DNA of 24,225 nucleotides, taken from positions 1-24,225 of the IMG/VR virus record IMGVR_UViG_3300048110_000157. One strand, given 5' to 3'. The stretch's first letter is position 1. Each line of letters opens with the position of its first letter. This document shows positions 12,744-22,013 of the stretch, piece by piece. The translations under genes and the position numbers were made by a program. This DNA comes from a virus. Below the pieces are notes generated by a model. The model made no database searches and had not been told where the DNA came from. It was given only the letters and a program-made list of their open reading frames with translations.

Positions 12744-13499
12744 ATGGCAGTAAGCGTAGACACAGTATATAAAACAGTCTTGTATATATTAAACAAAGAA
12801 CAAAGAGGTTATGTTACACCCCAAGAGTTTAATAGTGTTGCTGACCAAGTTCAAAAAGAAATATTTAATTCTTACTTTCCGGATGGAAATCAACAAAATA
12901 GAAAAACTCAAAGCAACTCTCAAAACGATACTGAGTTTTTTAACATACAAAAAGACATAGCTTATAAACTTTATCCTTTTGAAAAAGAGATAACATTCAC
13001 ATATAACTCTAATAATGATGGTTTTATACAAACAGCTCCACCTACTCTTTACAAAATTGGTGAAGTTATTTCTATATATGATGACCAGCCAAGATATGAG
13101 TCTATAAGTCAATTGGTTAGTAAAAGTGATTTTAATAAAATATCTAGATCAAAACTAACTGCACCTACAAAGCAATATCCTATATACTACACAACTAACG
13201 CTGTTATAGCGCCATCTTCAGAGCAACAGCTTTTATTAAAAATATCTCCAACACCAAGCAGCTTAAGCGTAAACGGATTAACAAATCCCGTTTCACCTAA
13301 CTGGGCTTTCACTGTTGGCTCTCTAGGTCAATACGTGTATGACCCTAACAACTCTATAAATTTTGAGTTAGATATTTCAGAGCAAACAAACATAATAATA
13401 AGTATGTTAAAATATTTTGGAATTATTATAAATAATCCAACTATAATACAAGTTGCAGAGCAAGAGTCTCAAAGCGTAGAAATAAACGAAAAATCTTAA
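12744..13499 (+). CDS. Putative head-tail connector protein
   Basis: A 251-residue protein, probably part of the neck. The N-terminus (SVDTVYKTVLYILNKEQRGYVTPQEFNSVADQVQKEIFNSYF, about 4-45) is a helical bundle. It resembles the start of podovirus connector proteins such as those of the P22 gp4 type, though this is a pattern judgement. The middle is strand-rich: YPFEKEITFTYNS, TLYKIGEVISIY, QLLLKISPTPSSL. The C-terminus has a helix TNIIISMLKYFGIIINNP followed by a polar Gln/Glu/Ser tail. It is next to the ring-like protein (4-base gap), which supports the connector call. The start has an A-rich leader (ATAAAAATATAAAAATG) after the GAAA hairpin. Confidence 0.55.
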   Translation: MAVSVDTVYKTVLYILNKEQRGYVTPQEFNSVADQVQKEIFNSYFPDGNQQNRKTQSNSQNDTEFFNIQKDIAYKLYPFEKEITFTYNSNNDGFIQTAPPTLYKIGEVISIYDDQPRYESISQLVSKSDFNKISRSKLTAPTKQYPIYYTTNAVIAPSSEQQLLLKISPTPSSLSVNGLTNPVSPNWAFTVGSLGQYVYDPNNSINFELDISEQTNIIISMLKYFGIIINNPTIIQVAEQESQSVEINEKS

Positions 13500-13503
13500 T
13501 TAA

Positions 13504-14730
13504 ATGAGTTTAGTTACAGAAACAAATCAACAATATTATCAAGGCGCTCAAGGCTTTAGAGGAACTGGAGTAGCTCCTTTTGATAATCAAACTTTTCAAA
13601 CTACTTTTGATACTGATTTAGTTTTTGGATCTTACGATCCTAATGATATAAATTACACTTTAAACAACTTTAAGATATATACAAGTACAACCGGGTTGCC
13701 TGGATCTTGGAGTGAATATGAATCTGCTTATACAGTAAAAAATAATATTATAACTGTAACAGGTGCTTTAGGCGCTAATATATTTTTAGTTGTACAGCTT
13801 AAAAAGCTAGACGGAGGAAACTACGCTAGCACGCCTGCTGAAGAAGCTATTGGTGATACAGTAGAAGACAACTACGGAGGATATCAATATATAACACTTA
13901 ACGACGCTATAGATAACTTTATGGTAGGTTATGTTGGTGATGGAAAACTAATTCAAACAGCTAAAAAGTCAGATGTATTGTTTTTTGCTAAAAGAACCTT
14001 ACAAGAGTTTAGTTATGATACATTAAAAAGCATACACTCTCAAGAATTAACAATACCAGCTAGTTTAAATATTATACTTCCTCAAGACTATGTAAACTAT
14101 GTTAATGTTTCTTGGATTGATACTTACGGAGTAAAAAGACCTATATTTCCAACAAACAATTTAACTACTATACCCTACAATACACCTGTTCAAGACAACA
14201 AAGGAGTTCCAACTCAAGATAACTTTGGAGAAAATATAGAAGGTACTTCTATAACTAAAGAGCGTTTTGACAGTATGAACACTAATATCCTAAACAATAA
14301 CTTTGATTTAAACGACTGGGCGTATTTTAGCAACGCTTACGGTTACAATGGCAATTGGAATATGGGACAATTCTATGGTGCTGATCCTCAATATTCAAAT
14401 GTAAACGGCTACTTTACTATAGATGAAAGAGAAGGTAAAATGTCTTTTTCTAGTGATTTAGCTGATAAGTTAATTGTGCTAGAATATGTATCTGATGGCT
14501 TAGCCTACGACAAAGACACTAAAGTGCCTAAACTAGCAGAAGAAGCTTTATACGCTTCTATACTACATTACATAGTATCTACTAGAGCTAATCAACCTGA
14601 GTATTTAGTTCAAAGACTTAGAAAAGATAAAAGCTCTAAATTAAGAAATGCCAAGATTAGATTATCAAACATAAAGTTGACTGAAATAGTTCAAGTTATG
14701 AGAGGTAAATCTAAATGGTTAAAACACTAA
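13504..14730 (+). CDS. Putative tail ring / tubular adaptor protein
   Basis: A 408-residue protein, likely a ring of the short tail. The N-terminal 110 residues look like a beta domain (FQTTFDTDLVFGSYD, YTLNNFKIYT, NIITVTGALGANIFLVVQL). Their order recalls the N-terminal attachment domain of T7-like tail fibres. Residues 129-225 hold the core: ITLNDAIDNFMVGYVGDGKLIQ, KKSDVLFFAKRTLQEFSYDTL and LPQDYVNYVNVSWID, consistent with gp4/gp11-type tubular proteins. The C-terminus is helical and basic, LAEEALYASILHYIVSTR then RNAKIRLSNIKLTEIVQVMRGKSKWLKH. It is in close order with genes on both sides (4- and 6-base gaps; leader TTAATTAAATG). Family placement is inference from pattern and position. Confidence 0.6.
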   Translation: MSLVTETNQQYYQGAQGFRGTGVAPFDNQTFQTTFDTDLVFGSYDPNDINYTLNNFKIYTSTTGLPGSWSEYESAYTVKNNIITVTGALGANIFLVVQLKKLDGGNYASTPAEEAIGDTVEDNYGGYQYITLNDAIDNFMVGYVGDGKLIQTAKKSDVLFFAKRTLQEFSYDTLKSIHSQELTIPASLNIILPQDYVNYVNVSWIDTYGVKRPIFPTNNLTTIPYNTPVQDNKGVPTQDNFGENIEGTSITKERFDSMNTNILNNNFDLNDWAYFSNAYGYNGNWNMGQFYGADPQYSNVNGYFTIDEREGKMSFSSDLADKLIVLEYVSDGLAYDKDTKVPKLAEEALYASILHYIVSTRANQPEYLVQRLRKDKSSKLRNAKIRLSNIKLTEIVQVMRGKSKWLKH

Positions 14731-14736
14731 AATTAA

Positions 14737-17700
14737 ATGGCTCAAGTAAAAAATAGTTTTCTTAAGTCCAAGATGAATAAAGATCTTGACGACAGACTTA
14801 TACCTAATGGTGAATACAGAGACGCTGTTAATATAACCGTAAATCAATCTGATGGTGAAGATGTAGGTACAGCGCAGACAATATTAGGTAATACTGAAGT
14901 CATAGATTACAACACAGTTACAGGTCAATCTGGATTAAAAACTATAGGTATATTAAACCAAGACTCTACAAACACTATATTTGCTTTTGTTACAAATAAC
15001 AGTGTTAGTAATTATAACAAGCAAGCATACAACGCAATAATATCTTGGCAAACAGATTTAAATAATACTACTGCTAAAATTATAGTTCAAGGTAATTGGT
15101 TAAATTTTTCTACATTAAACCCAATAACTGGTATTAATCTTTTAGAAGATTTATTATTTTTTACTGACAACAGAAATCAACCTAGAAAAGTAAACATATC
15201 TAAGCAAGAGGGTTATTACACTACTGAAGATCAAATATCTGTAGCTAAATACTACCCATATCAAGCTATAGAGCTTTTTCAGCCAAGCGCTATTAGTGGC
15301 GCAGCTGTGGTTACTACAACAACAACCGCGGCTTCTACAACTAATATCATAGCTGTAGCTAGCAACTCAAACATAGATCAGGGTCAAGGGGTTTTAGGCA
15401 CTGGTATACCTTTAAATGTTTTTGTTATTGCTATAGATTCGCTGAACATAACGCTGAGTCAAGCTGTTAACGTTGTTAATGGGGCTTCTATAACTTTTTG
15501 TTTGGCAGAGTCATCTATGCAGGATGCTATTTCTGAGTATTTACCACCTCAAGGTCGAGGCACAGTCACAGGCGTTCCTCCGTCTACTACTCAATTTAAT
15601 TTATCACAATATAGTGGATATGTTAACCCAGTAGGTAACGTTTCTGGCGCAGCCGGATTTAGAGTTTATATAAAACAATTAGATGGCTCTTATTCCATTA
15701 CACCTGCTACAGTAACTGTATTTAACAAAGACTCTGCTAATGGCGGATTTTTAATTACTACAGACGTAGCTTCCGGAGTTACTAATACGGACGAAGTTCT
15801 TTTAGCGATACCAAACCCTTACTACGATTCAAACTTCGCTGCTACAGCCAACGTAGATTACTTAGAAGATAAATTTGTAAGATTTTCATATAGATTTAAG
15901 TTTGACGATGGAGAATACTCGTTAATAGCTCCCTTTACTCAAGCGTGCTTTATACCTAAACAAGATGGTTATTTTTTAGACGCCAGCTTTAGCGACGATG
16001 AAGCTTCAACGGATGTTGATAAAAATATAAGCGACTTTGCTAGAGCTTATCAAAGCACTGAGGTTAGCTTTATGGAAAATAAAGTTAACAAGATATTGTT
16101 AAATATACCACTACCTTACAAAGCAGGTGAGTTAGCAAATAGTTTAAAAGTAGAAGAATTAGAAATATTATATAAAGAATCTGATGAAATAGCTATAAAA
16201 GTCGTTGAATCATTACCTCTTAGTGATAATTTTTCAGGAGATGATTATTATTTTCAATACGAATATGGATCTAAATCTCCTTACAAATCTTTACCTGAAA
16301 AAGAAAATACTAGAGTTTACGATAAAGTTCCTGTAAAAGCACAGTCTCAAGAAATAATAAGCAATAGGGTTGTTTATGGCAACTATCAAGATAAGCATAC
16401 ACCACCTAACTTTTTAGATTATAATATATCGGCTAGAGAAAAAGCTTCCTTTGGCCCAGGTATAAATGGTTTAGGTTCTAGTAAAATAGAGTATCCTAAT
16501 GCTAACTTAAAGCAAAATAGAAATTATGAAGTAGGAATTGTTCTGTCTGATAGATTTGGTAGACAATCTACAGTCATACTATCAGAGTCGGAGTTAAATC
16601 AATTACCATCTTACCTAGCGTCGACAATATATTCTTCATATAGAACAAAACAAGATCAAGCTACGAATCCAGAGCTTTTTGATGGTGACTCTTTAAAAGT
16701 TACATTTAACAACTTTATACCTTCTTCATACCCTAATAGTCCTGGTTTGTATGAAGGTAACAAAGACTTAAGCAGTTACAATCCCCTTGGTTGGTACACG
16801 TTTAAAATTGTAGTAAAACAAACAGAGCAAGATTATTACAACGCTTACGTTGCTCCTATAATGCAAGGTTATCCTACAGATAACAATAAAGAAAAGTTTG
16901 ATACATCTCATATATCGCTATTCGGCGATAACATAAACAAAGTGCCTAGGGATTTGTCAGAGCTAGGGCCAACCCAAAAACAGTTTAGAAGTAGTGTTAA
17001 ATTATGGCCTAGAGTTGCTGGTGATGAAAACACAAACTCTCCTTTTTATAACGCTATTCAATTTTTTCCAGAAAGAACTGGAGATATAGCTTCAGCTATT
17101 GGTACGTTAGATGATTTGTTTGAATTACCAGACGCACCAGGTAACGTTATAGGTTCGTTTGGCATTAGCGGTGTAGAATCAAATACTACAAATACTTTAA
17201 CATTTAGTTTAGGAGCTAGCCCAAGTCCAGCATTACAAGGAATATTTTTAGGAATATCAGAAGGAGATGAAATTAGAGGTATTAATTTTGGCTATAAAGA
17301 CACAATAATAACAGACATAGTTACACCGCAAACTCCGCCTTTGTCTGGTGTTTTTAAATTGAGTGTTTCAAACCCACCCCAAGGATCACCTAACGGTAAC
17401 AATATTAGTTTTCATAGGTCTGGTGGTAAAAACTATTTTTACAACCAAGAGTCAGATCCATTGATAGCTAGAATTAGCACGACAAAGCAAGCTGGCGTTG
17501 AAATACCAGCAGAATATCCTGATAGTGGCGGCGCTTTAAATATATATGAAGTAGAAGCTCAAGAGTCTTTACTTGACATATATTGGGAGACATCAACTAG
17601 CGGGTTGATTAGTGAGCTTAACCAAGCAATAGCTGAAGGCCCTGGTGGTTTAATTTACGATAGAGTTCAAGGCTGGACACCTATAATTACAGAAGCAACG

Positions 17701-18708
17701 GATCAAAATGACAATCCTATTGTAAGCAATTTTAGAGCAGTGTTGTTAAATGGTACTCAAATAACCCCAGTCGCAGACGCAACAGCTACTATAGTAAGTG
17801 TTTACGAGCAAGGATCGCCTTCTAACACTAATAATCTTTTAGGAAACCCTTATAAAGACGCTTTTGCAGTAACTTCTTTAGGTACAGGTTATTTTAAATT
17901 AGATTTAAGTATTGACCCTAGTGAGCTTGTTTATACACAAGGCGTAAATACGTTGACTTTTGAAGTACTATTTAACCACACTAATGCTGACGCGCCTTTT
18001 ACGGCATATTTAGACATACCTGTTAACAACGTTGCTCCAGCAATTGGCAACAAGCCTAGTAACGATGCTGTTTTAATTACTTTTAAAACTCAAGCCGTGT
18101 ACAACGCTTTTACAGGTGTTAATGGAAGTGATACTTCTAGTTTAAATCAAGAAGGTTTAGTTTGGAGTTTTGGACCAAACGTCAACACTGCATTATTTTC
18201 AATAGACTCTTCAACAGGTGTTGTAACAGCTAATCAACTAGAGACGCCTAATGGATCTTACACTATAGACGTTATATTAACAGATGCTGGTGGGCTTCAA
18301 GATTTATATAGTTTTACAGTTACATATAATAGAGCCGCTACCATAGTTTGGAGTCCAAACGGAGATCAAATAGTAGATGTAAACAACGTTGATAACCCTG
18401 GAGGTGGAAATATAACCATAACTCAAACAGGTACAGTGACAATTACTAATGGAGATTTTAACATAAAACTAAGAGGACAGCACCAAGGATCTAATACATC
18501 AGCTTGGTCTACTAGTTTTAATGCATCTGTAGGTTCAACAAACTATAGCGAACCTTTATTTAATCAAACAGCGCCATCTATTATTGAGTCTTCTAATACT
18601 TTGTTTAGTAGCGGTGTTTACAATTTTTCAATAACGGTAGCAACAACCTCTTTACCAACAGGCGCTTTAGCTCAGTCGCTAGGTAGTTTAATAGCGACAG
18701 TCGCGTAG
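14737..18708 (+). CDS. Large tail stabilisation-like protein with cadherin-like module
   Basis: A 1323-residue tail protein and the largest complete gene here. The N-terminus has SKMNKDLDDRLIPNGEYRDAVNITV and GTAQTILGNTEV, the signature seen in P22 gp10-like packaged-DNA stabilisation proteins of podoviruses. Next are strand-rich, propeller-like repeats. A Thr-rich linker at about 191-201 leads into a small beta module (STTNIIAVASNSNIDQGQGV to about 254). VVYGNYQDKHTPPNFLDY and VGIVLSDRFGRQSTVILS lie near 545-612, and LLDIYWETSTSGLISELN near 945. Residues about 1098-1210 form a cadherin-like domain (LFSIDSSTGVVTANQ; YTIDVILTDAGGLQDLYSFTVTY), followed by a final beta-sandwich. It probably plugs the tail and forms the surface for fibres or receptor contact. 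It ends in tandem stops TAG TAA, in frame with the next gene. Confidence 0.65.
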   Translation: MAQVKNSFLKSKMNKDLDDRLIPNGEYRDAVNITVNQSDGEDVGTAQTILGNTEVIDYNTVTGQSGLKTIGILNQDSTNTIFAFVTNNSVSNYNKQAYNAIISWQTDLNNTTAKIIVQGNWLNFSTLNPITGINLLEDLLFFTDNRNQPRKVNISKQEGYYTTEDQISVAKYYPYQAIELFQPSAISGAAVVTTTTTAASTTNIIAVASNSNIDQGQGVLGTGIPLNVFVIAIDSLNITLSQAVNVVNGASITFCLAESSMQDAISEYLPPQGRGTVTGVPPSTTQFNLSQYSGYVNPVGNVSGAAGFRVYIKQLDGSYSITPATVTVFNKDSANGGFLITTDVASGVTNTDEVLLAIPNPYYDSNFAATANVDYLEDKFVRFSYRFKFDDGEYSLIAPFTQACFIPKQDGYFLDASFSDDEASTDVDKNISDFARAYQSTEVSFMENKVNKILLNIPLPYKAGELANSLKVEELEILYKESDEIAIKVVESLPLSDNFSGDDYYFQYEYGSKSPYKSLPEKENTRVYDKVPVKAQSQEIISNRVVYGNYQDKHTPPNFLDYNISAREKASFGPGINGLGSSKIEYPNANLKQNRNYEVGIVLSDRFGRQSTVILSESELNQLPSYLASTIYSSYRTKQDQATNPELFDGDSLKVTFNNFIPSSYPNSPGLYEGNKDLSSYNPLGWYTFKIVVKQTEQDYYNAYVAPIMQGYPTDNNKEKFDTSHISLFGDNINKVPRDLSELGPTQKQFRSSVKLWPRVAGDENTNSPFYNAIQFFPERTGDIASAIGTLDDLFELPDAPGNVIGSFGISGVESNTTNTLTFSLGASPSPALQGIFLGISEGDEIRGINFGYKDTIITDIVTPQTPPLSGVFKLSVSNPPQGSPNGNNISFHRSGGKNYFYNQESDPLIARISTTKQAGVEIPAEYPDSGGALNIYEVEAQESLLDIYWETSTSGLISELNQAIAEGPGGLIYDRVQGWTPIITEATDQNDNPIVSNFRAVLLNGTQITPVADATATIVSVYEQGSPSNTNNLLGNPYKDAFAVTSLGTGYFKLDLSIDPSELVYTQGVNTLTFEVLFNHTNADAPFTAYLDIPVNNVAPAIGNKPSNDAVLITFKTQAVYNAFTGVNGSDTSSLNQEGLVWSFGPNVNTALFSIDSSTGVVTANQLETPNGSYTIDVILTDAGGLQDLYSFTVTYNRAATIVWSPNGDQIVDVNNVDNPGGGNITITQTGTVTITNGDFNIKLRGQHQGSNTSAWSTSFNASVGSTNYSEPLFNQTAPSIIESSNTLFSSGVYNFSITVATTSLPTGALAQSLGSLIATVA

Positions 18709-18741
18709 TAATTAATTAAAAAATTAAGTGATAATAAAAAA

Positions 18742-20205
18742 ATGGCAGCTACAATAGAAGTTAAATATTTTAATAGTTTTCTGCTTAAAAACCAAGAAAG
18801 AACTACTGACACTGGTGTTATAGGTGGAGTTGTATGGAACGGGTCTTTTGGCATACCTCAACCTTTAGGCGGTTTTCAGCAGCAAGTAGTTACAGCTAAT
18901 GAGGTTTGGTATATAGAAGAAAGCAGAATTAGAGCTGGCTATAACAACACTTCTACGGATTACGGCGTAAGAGCTTATATAGTTGATGATAACCCAAAAC
19001 AGTCTACTAGGTTTAACTCTATGATATACTCAGGTATATTTAATTCTAGAACAGATATAAACCAAACTAATGTATTTAGCGTAGCTGATGATATAACTAA
19101 AAGTGTTGACCCTGCTAACGGCTCTATACAAAAACTTTACGCTGAAGATACTAATCTTATAATATTTCAAGAAAGTAAAGTATCAAGAGCATTGATAGAC
19201 AAAGATGCAATATACTCTGCTGAAGGCGGAGGAACTGTTACATCTTCTAATTTAGTTATAGGTGCTATACAGCCTTTTGGTGGTCAATACGGTATCGGGT
19301 TGCATCCTGAAAGCTTTGCTGTATATGGTTATAATAAATATTTTGTAGATTCTTACAAAAACACAGTGATGAGATTAGGTGCTGATGGCCTTAGTGAAAT
19401 ATCGTCTTACGGTATGAAAGCATTTTTTAGAAATGAAATATCTCAAATTGATTCACCAGTTTTTGGTAAAGGTGAAGCACAAGGTGGTTGGGATATACAC
19501 TCTAAAGAATATGTTTTATCTTTAAAAAAATCTAGCGATACAACGCAGTTTAAAACTTTAACGTTTGACGAAGGACCTAAAGGTTGGACTAGTTTTTATA
19601 GCTATAAGCCTGATCAAGTGTTTAGTGTTAGAAATAACTACTATACAGCTTTTAACGGTAAGATATTTAAACATCATGACTCTAACGCTAATTATAACGA
19701 CTTCTATGGAGTAGGACCTGTTTCTTCTTCTATAACTTTTGTATTTAATCCACAGGTTAGTAATGAAAAAATATTTAACACGGTTAACTACGAAGGTTCT
19801 AACGGTTGGAAAGTTGATTCTATAGTTTCAGATTCAACTGGTTTTATACCTGGTTATACTGGTACTTTCCCAGGTCAACCTGGTTTTGCATATGATACGT
19901 CAAATAGTATATACAGTTATGTTCAAGGCGCTTACGATTCTGCAACGCCGCCTAACACAGGTTTAGCAGCAGTTGTTCAACCAATATACAGAGCTGGATT
20001 CGATAGAAAAGAAAATAAATACTGCGCTAATATTGTAAATAGCTCTCAAGCATCTCAAGGCGAGATAATATTTGGTAGTAATATTTCTGGATTAAAAGGA
20101 TTTTTTACAACAATTACAATGTCTACGGACGCAGTGACAAACCCAGGTGGATACAAAGAAATTTTTGCAGTATCATCTGATTATACATTTTCAAATGGAT
20201 ATTAA
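18742..20205 (+). CDS. Tail protein, beta-propeller-like, companion of the stabilisation protein
   Basis: A 487-residue, strand-rich protein. ESRIRAGYNNTSTDYGVRAYI, LIYSGIFNSRTDINQTN-like text (MIYSGIFNSRTDINQTN here) and IQKLYAEDTNLIIFQESKVSRALI are followed by EGGGTVTSSNLVIGAIQPFGGQ and FAVYGYNKYFVDSYKNTVMRLG, a run typical of propeller blades in tail stabilisation proteins. No signal peptide or catalytic motif is visible. It starts 33 bases after the 1323-residue gene and in the same reading frame. I infer that the two were, or in relatives may be, one polypeptide separated here by a C-terminal adhesive module and stops. The start ATAATAAAAAAATG lacks a Shine-Dalgarno. Confidence 0.62.
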   Translation: MAATIEVKYFNSFLLKNQERTTDTGVIGGVVWNGSFGIPQPLGGFQQQVVTANEVWYIEESRIRAGYNNTSTDYGVRAYIVDDNPKQSTRFNSMIYSGIFNSRTDINQTNVFSVADDITKSVDPANGSIQKLYAEDTNLIIFQESKVSRALIDKDAIYSAEGGGTVTSSNLVIGAIQPFGGQYGIGLHPESFAVYGYNKYFVDSYKNTVMRLGADGLSEISSYGMKAFFRNEISQIDSPVFGKGEAQGGWDIHSKEYVLSLKKSSDTTQFKTLTFDEGPKGWTSFYSYKPDQVFSVRNNYYTAFNGKIFKHHDSNANYNDFYGVGPVSSSITFVFNPQVSNEKIFNTVNYEGSNGWKVDSIVSDSTGFIPGYTGTFPGQPGFAYDTSNSIYSYVQGAYDSATPPNTGLAAVVQPIYRAGFDRKENKYCANIVNSSQASQGEIIFGSNISGLKGFFTTITMSTDAVTNPGGYKEIFAVSSDYTFSNGY

Positions 20206-20223
20206 TAATAAAAACATAAAATT

Positions 20224-20946
20224 ATGCCTATAGGAGCAGTAATAGGAGCCGGTGCAAGTATAATCGGTGGTCTTTTTGGTTCTAGCTCAGCTAAGAAAAA
20301 AGCTAGAGCAGCTGCCAGAGAAAAAAGAAGGCTTCAAAGAAAGCTTGACGCTCTAGAACAAAGCAGACAGCAAATAATTAACCCTTTTGAAGACGTTAAA
20401 AGTTTAGCTGGTTATGCTCAAGATTTATCTAGCCAAATAAGCAATCCTTTTGCTAATCTAGGTGTTGCGACTAAATCCGCTGAGATACAAATGGAGCAAA
20501 GCGACTTAGCTTTAGCTGCTACACTTGATACATTAAGAGCTACTGGCGCTAGCGCTGGTGGAGCAACTGCTTTAGCTAACGCAGCATTAAAAAGCAAACA
20601 AGGTGTTTCTGCTAATATAGAACAGCAAGAGGCTCAAAATGAGAAATTAAGAGCGCAGGGTGAACAGCAGATGGAGCAAATGAAAATTGCAGAGCAAAGA
20701 CGTATGCAAAACATACTAATATCTGAAGGCGCTAGAGAGCAGTCTGCAGAAGCCGCTGGAAAACAATTTGTTTTTGGAGCTAAAGAACAAAGAGAAATGC
20801 AAGAGTTAGATAGAACAGCGGCTATGTTAGGTGCTGCTACACAGTCTCAAGCTCAAGCGCAAGCAGATCAAACATCAGCTATAACCGGTATGCTTGGAAC
20901 TGTTGCTCAAGCTGGGTTGTCTGGTGGTTTTGATGATTTATTTTAA
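20224..20946 (+). CDS. Putative internal virion / DNA-ejection protein (small)
   Basis: A 240-residue protein. The N-terminus PIGAVIGAGASIIGGLFGSSSAKKKA is a Gly/Ala/Ile-rich, membrane-active-looking segment followed by a basic cluster, the pattern of small ejection proteins such as P22 gp7 or T7 gp14. The rest is Ala/Gln/Glu/Arg-rich helix: REKRRLQRKLDALEQSRQQI (about 32-51), then long heptad-like stretches (EQQEAQNEKLRAQGEQQMEQ, AEQRRMQNILISEGAREQSA). The C-terminus TSAITGMLGTVAQAGLSGGFDDLF is again Gly-rich and hydrophobic. It probably leaves the capsid with the DNA and helps form a channel across the envelope. The call is by composition and position after the tail genes. Confidence 0.65.
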   Translation: MPIGAVIGAGASIIGGLFGSSSAKKKARAAAREKRRLQRKLDALEQSRQQIINPFEDVKSLAGYAQDLSSQISNPFANLGVATKSAEIQMEQSDLALAATLDTLRATGASAGGATALANAALKSKQGVSANIEQQEAQNEKLRAQGEQQMEQMKIAEQRRMQNILISEGAREQSAEAAGKQFVFGAKEQREMQELDRTAAMLGAATQSQAQAQADQTSAITGMLGTVAQAGLSGGFDDLF

Positions 20947-20956
20947 AAAATAAGAA

Positions 20957-22003
20957 ATGAGTAATAAAAATGTAATTACAAATCTTACTATAAAGCAAAT
21001 GGCAGAAAGTAGTGCTATGGGCTTTAATAAAGACTATATAGCTAGATCATCTGATGTTAACTTTGATATTTTGGGTAAAGCTTTTAGAGATACAGGTAAA
21101 GCCTATGCTAAGCTTAAAATAGCTATAGAAACAAACAACTGTACATCTGACTATTGTGAGTATGAAATAAATCAAGTAAAACAGCTAGAGCAAGCACCTC
21201 AGGCTGCTTTAGATTTTTTGTCTATGATTATTTCTAATGTTGAAATAACAGAAGAGCCAAACTTTGATCCTAACAACAATTTTGAATATACTGTAGTAAA
21301 CGCTATATTAAAAGAGCGTCCAGGCTTTTCTAAAACTGATGGCTACGATATCGCTTTACATTTATTAGAAGACGGTACACAAGACATTGTTTTCATTGGT
21401 CCAGCGTTTGAAAAACCGTTAGTTATAAATAACTCTTCATTAAATTCTTTAAACGAATCCGGAACTACAATAGTAGCATCGACACCAGATATTACTAAAG
21501 ACATGGTTAAACTATTAACTGGGGTTAATATATTTTCTTTAGAAGATATTAATGAAAACGGAGAGTTAAAATCAGGCGCTAAAATAAAAGAAGAGTTTGT
21601 ACTTAAAACTGCAGATGGTAAATTTGATTACGAAATAGTAGAAATAGGTGACGGTAAAGGTAGAAACATATTAAAATATGATATGGATAGAATAAAAAGA
21701 GTTTCTACTCCATTCATAGAGGCTGAGATAGCTGCTACGATGGCTTCTGAAGAAGAAACTATAGCTGCTTGGAACGTTTACTTGTCTGAAGGTAAATACT
21801 GGTCTTATACAGAAGATTTACCATTAGACCAAAAAAAGCAAGATGAGTTTTCTAAAAAATATAAAGATTACTTTATGAATAATTATTTACTTCAGTTTAC
21901 TAAAAATCAGTTACCTACAATACCAGAAGATGCTGCTATTTTTGACTTACAAGAAGCTAAAAAAGCTAAAGCACAAGCGTTTATCGAAGCTAATAACCTA
22001 TAA
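20957..22003 (+). CDS. Hypothetical virion protein between ejection-type genes
   Basis: A 348-residue acidic protein of unknown family. The N-terminus is helical (NLTIKQMAESSAMGFNKDYI; AFRDTGKAYAKLKIAIETNN), with two cysteines in NNCTSDYCEYE (about 56-66). The middle mixes strands and helices (YDIALHLLEDGTQDIVFIGPAF; DITKDMVKLLTGVNIFSLEDI; KFDYEIVEIGDGKGRNILKYD). The C-terminus is helical and charged, ending AKKAKAQAFIEANNL. There is no catalytic motif or transmembrane segment. It sits with 10-base gaps between the small ejection-like protein and the giant one, so a role in the internal core or as their chaperone-like partner is plausible. Confidence 0.62.
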   Translation: MSNKNVITNLTIKQMAESSAMGFNKDYIARSSDVNFDILGKAFRDTGKAYAKLKIAIETNNCTSDYCEYEINQVKQLEQAPQAALDFLSMIISNVEITEEPNFDPNNNFEYTVVNAILKERPGFSKTDGYDIALHLLEDGTQDIVFIGPAFEKPLVINNSSLNSLNESGTTIVASTPDITKDMVKLLTGVNIFSLEDINENGELKSGAKIKEEFVLKTADGKFDYEIVEIGDGKGRNILKYDMDRIKRVSTPFIEAEIAATMASEEETIAAWNVYLSEGKYWSYTEDLPLDQKKQDEFSKKYKDYFMNNYLLQFTKNQLPTIPEDAAIFDLQEAKKAKAQAFIEANNL

Positions 22004-22013
22004 ATTTAATTAA

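Noticed and set aside
18706-18744. Stop-codon readthrough or frameshift joining the two tail genes
   Set aside because: Two consecutive in-frame stops (TAG TAA), an A-rich leader and an ATG directly before the second protein fit two separate genes.
14737-20205. Diversity-generating retroelement target in the tail genes
   Set aside because: No reverse transcriptase gene and no repeated template/variable pair is visible in the window.
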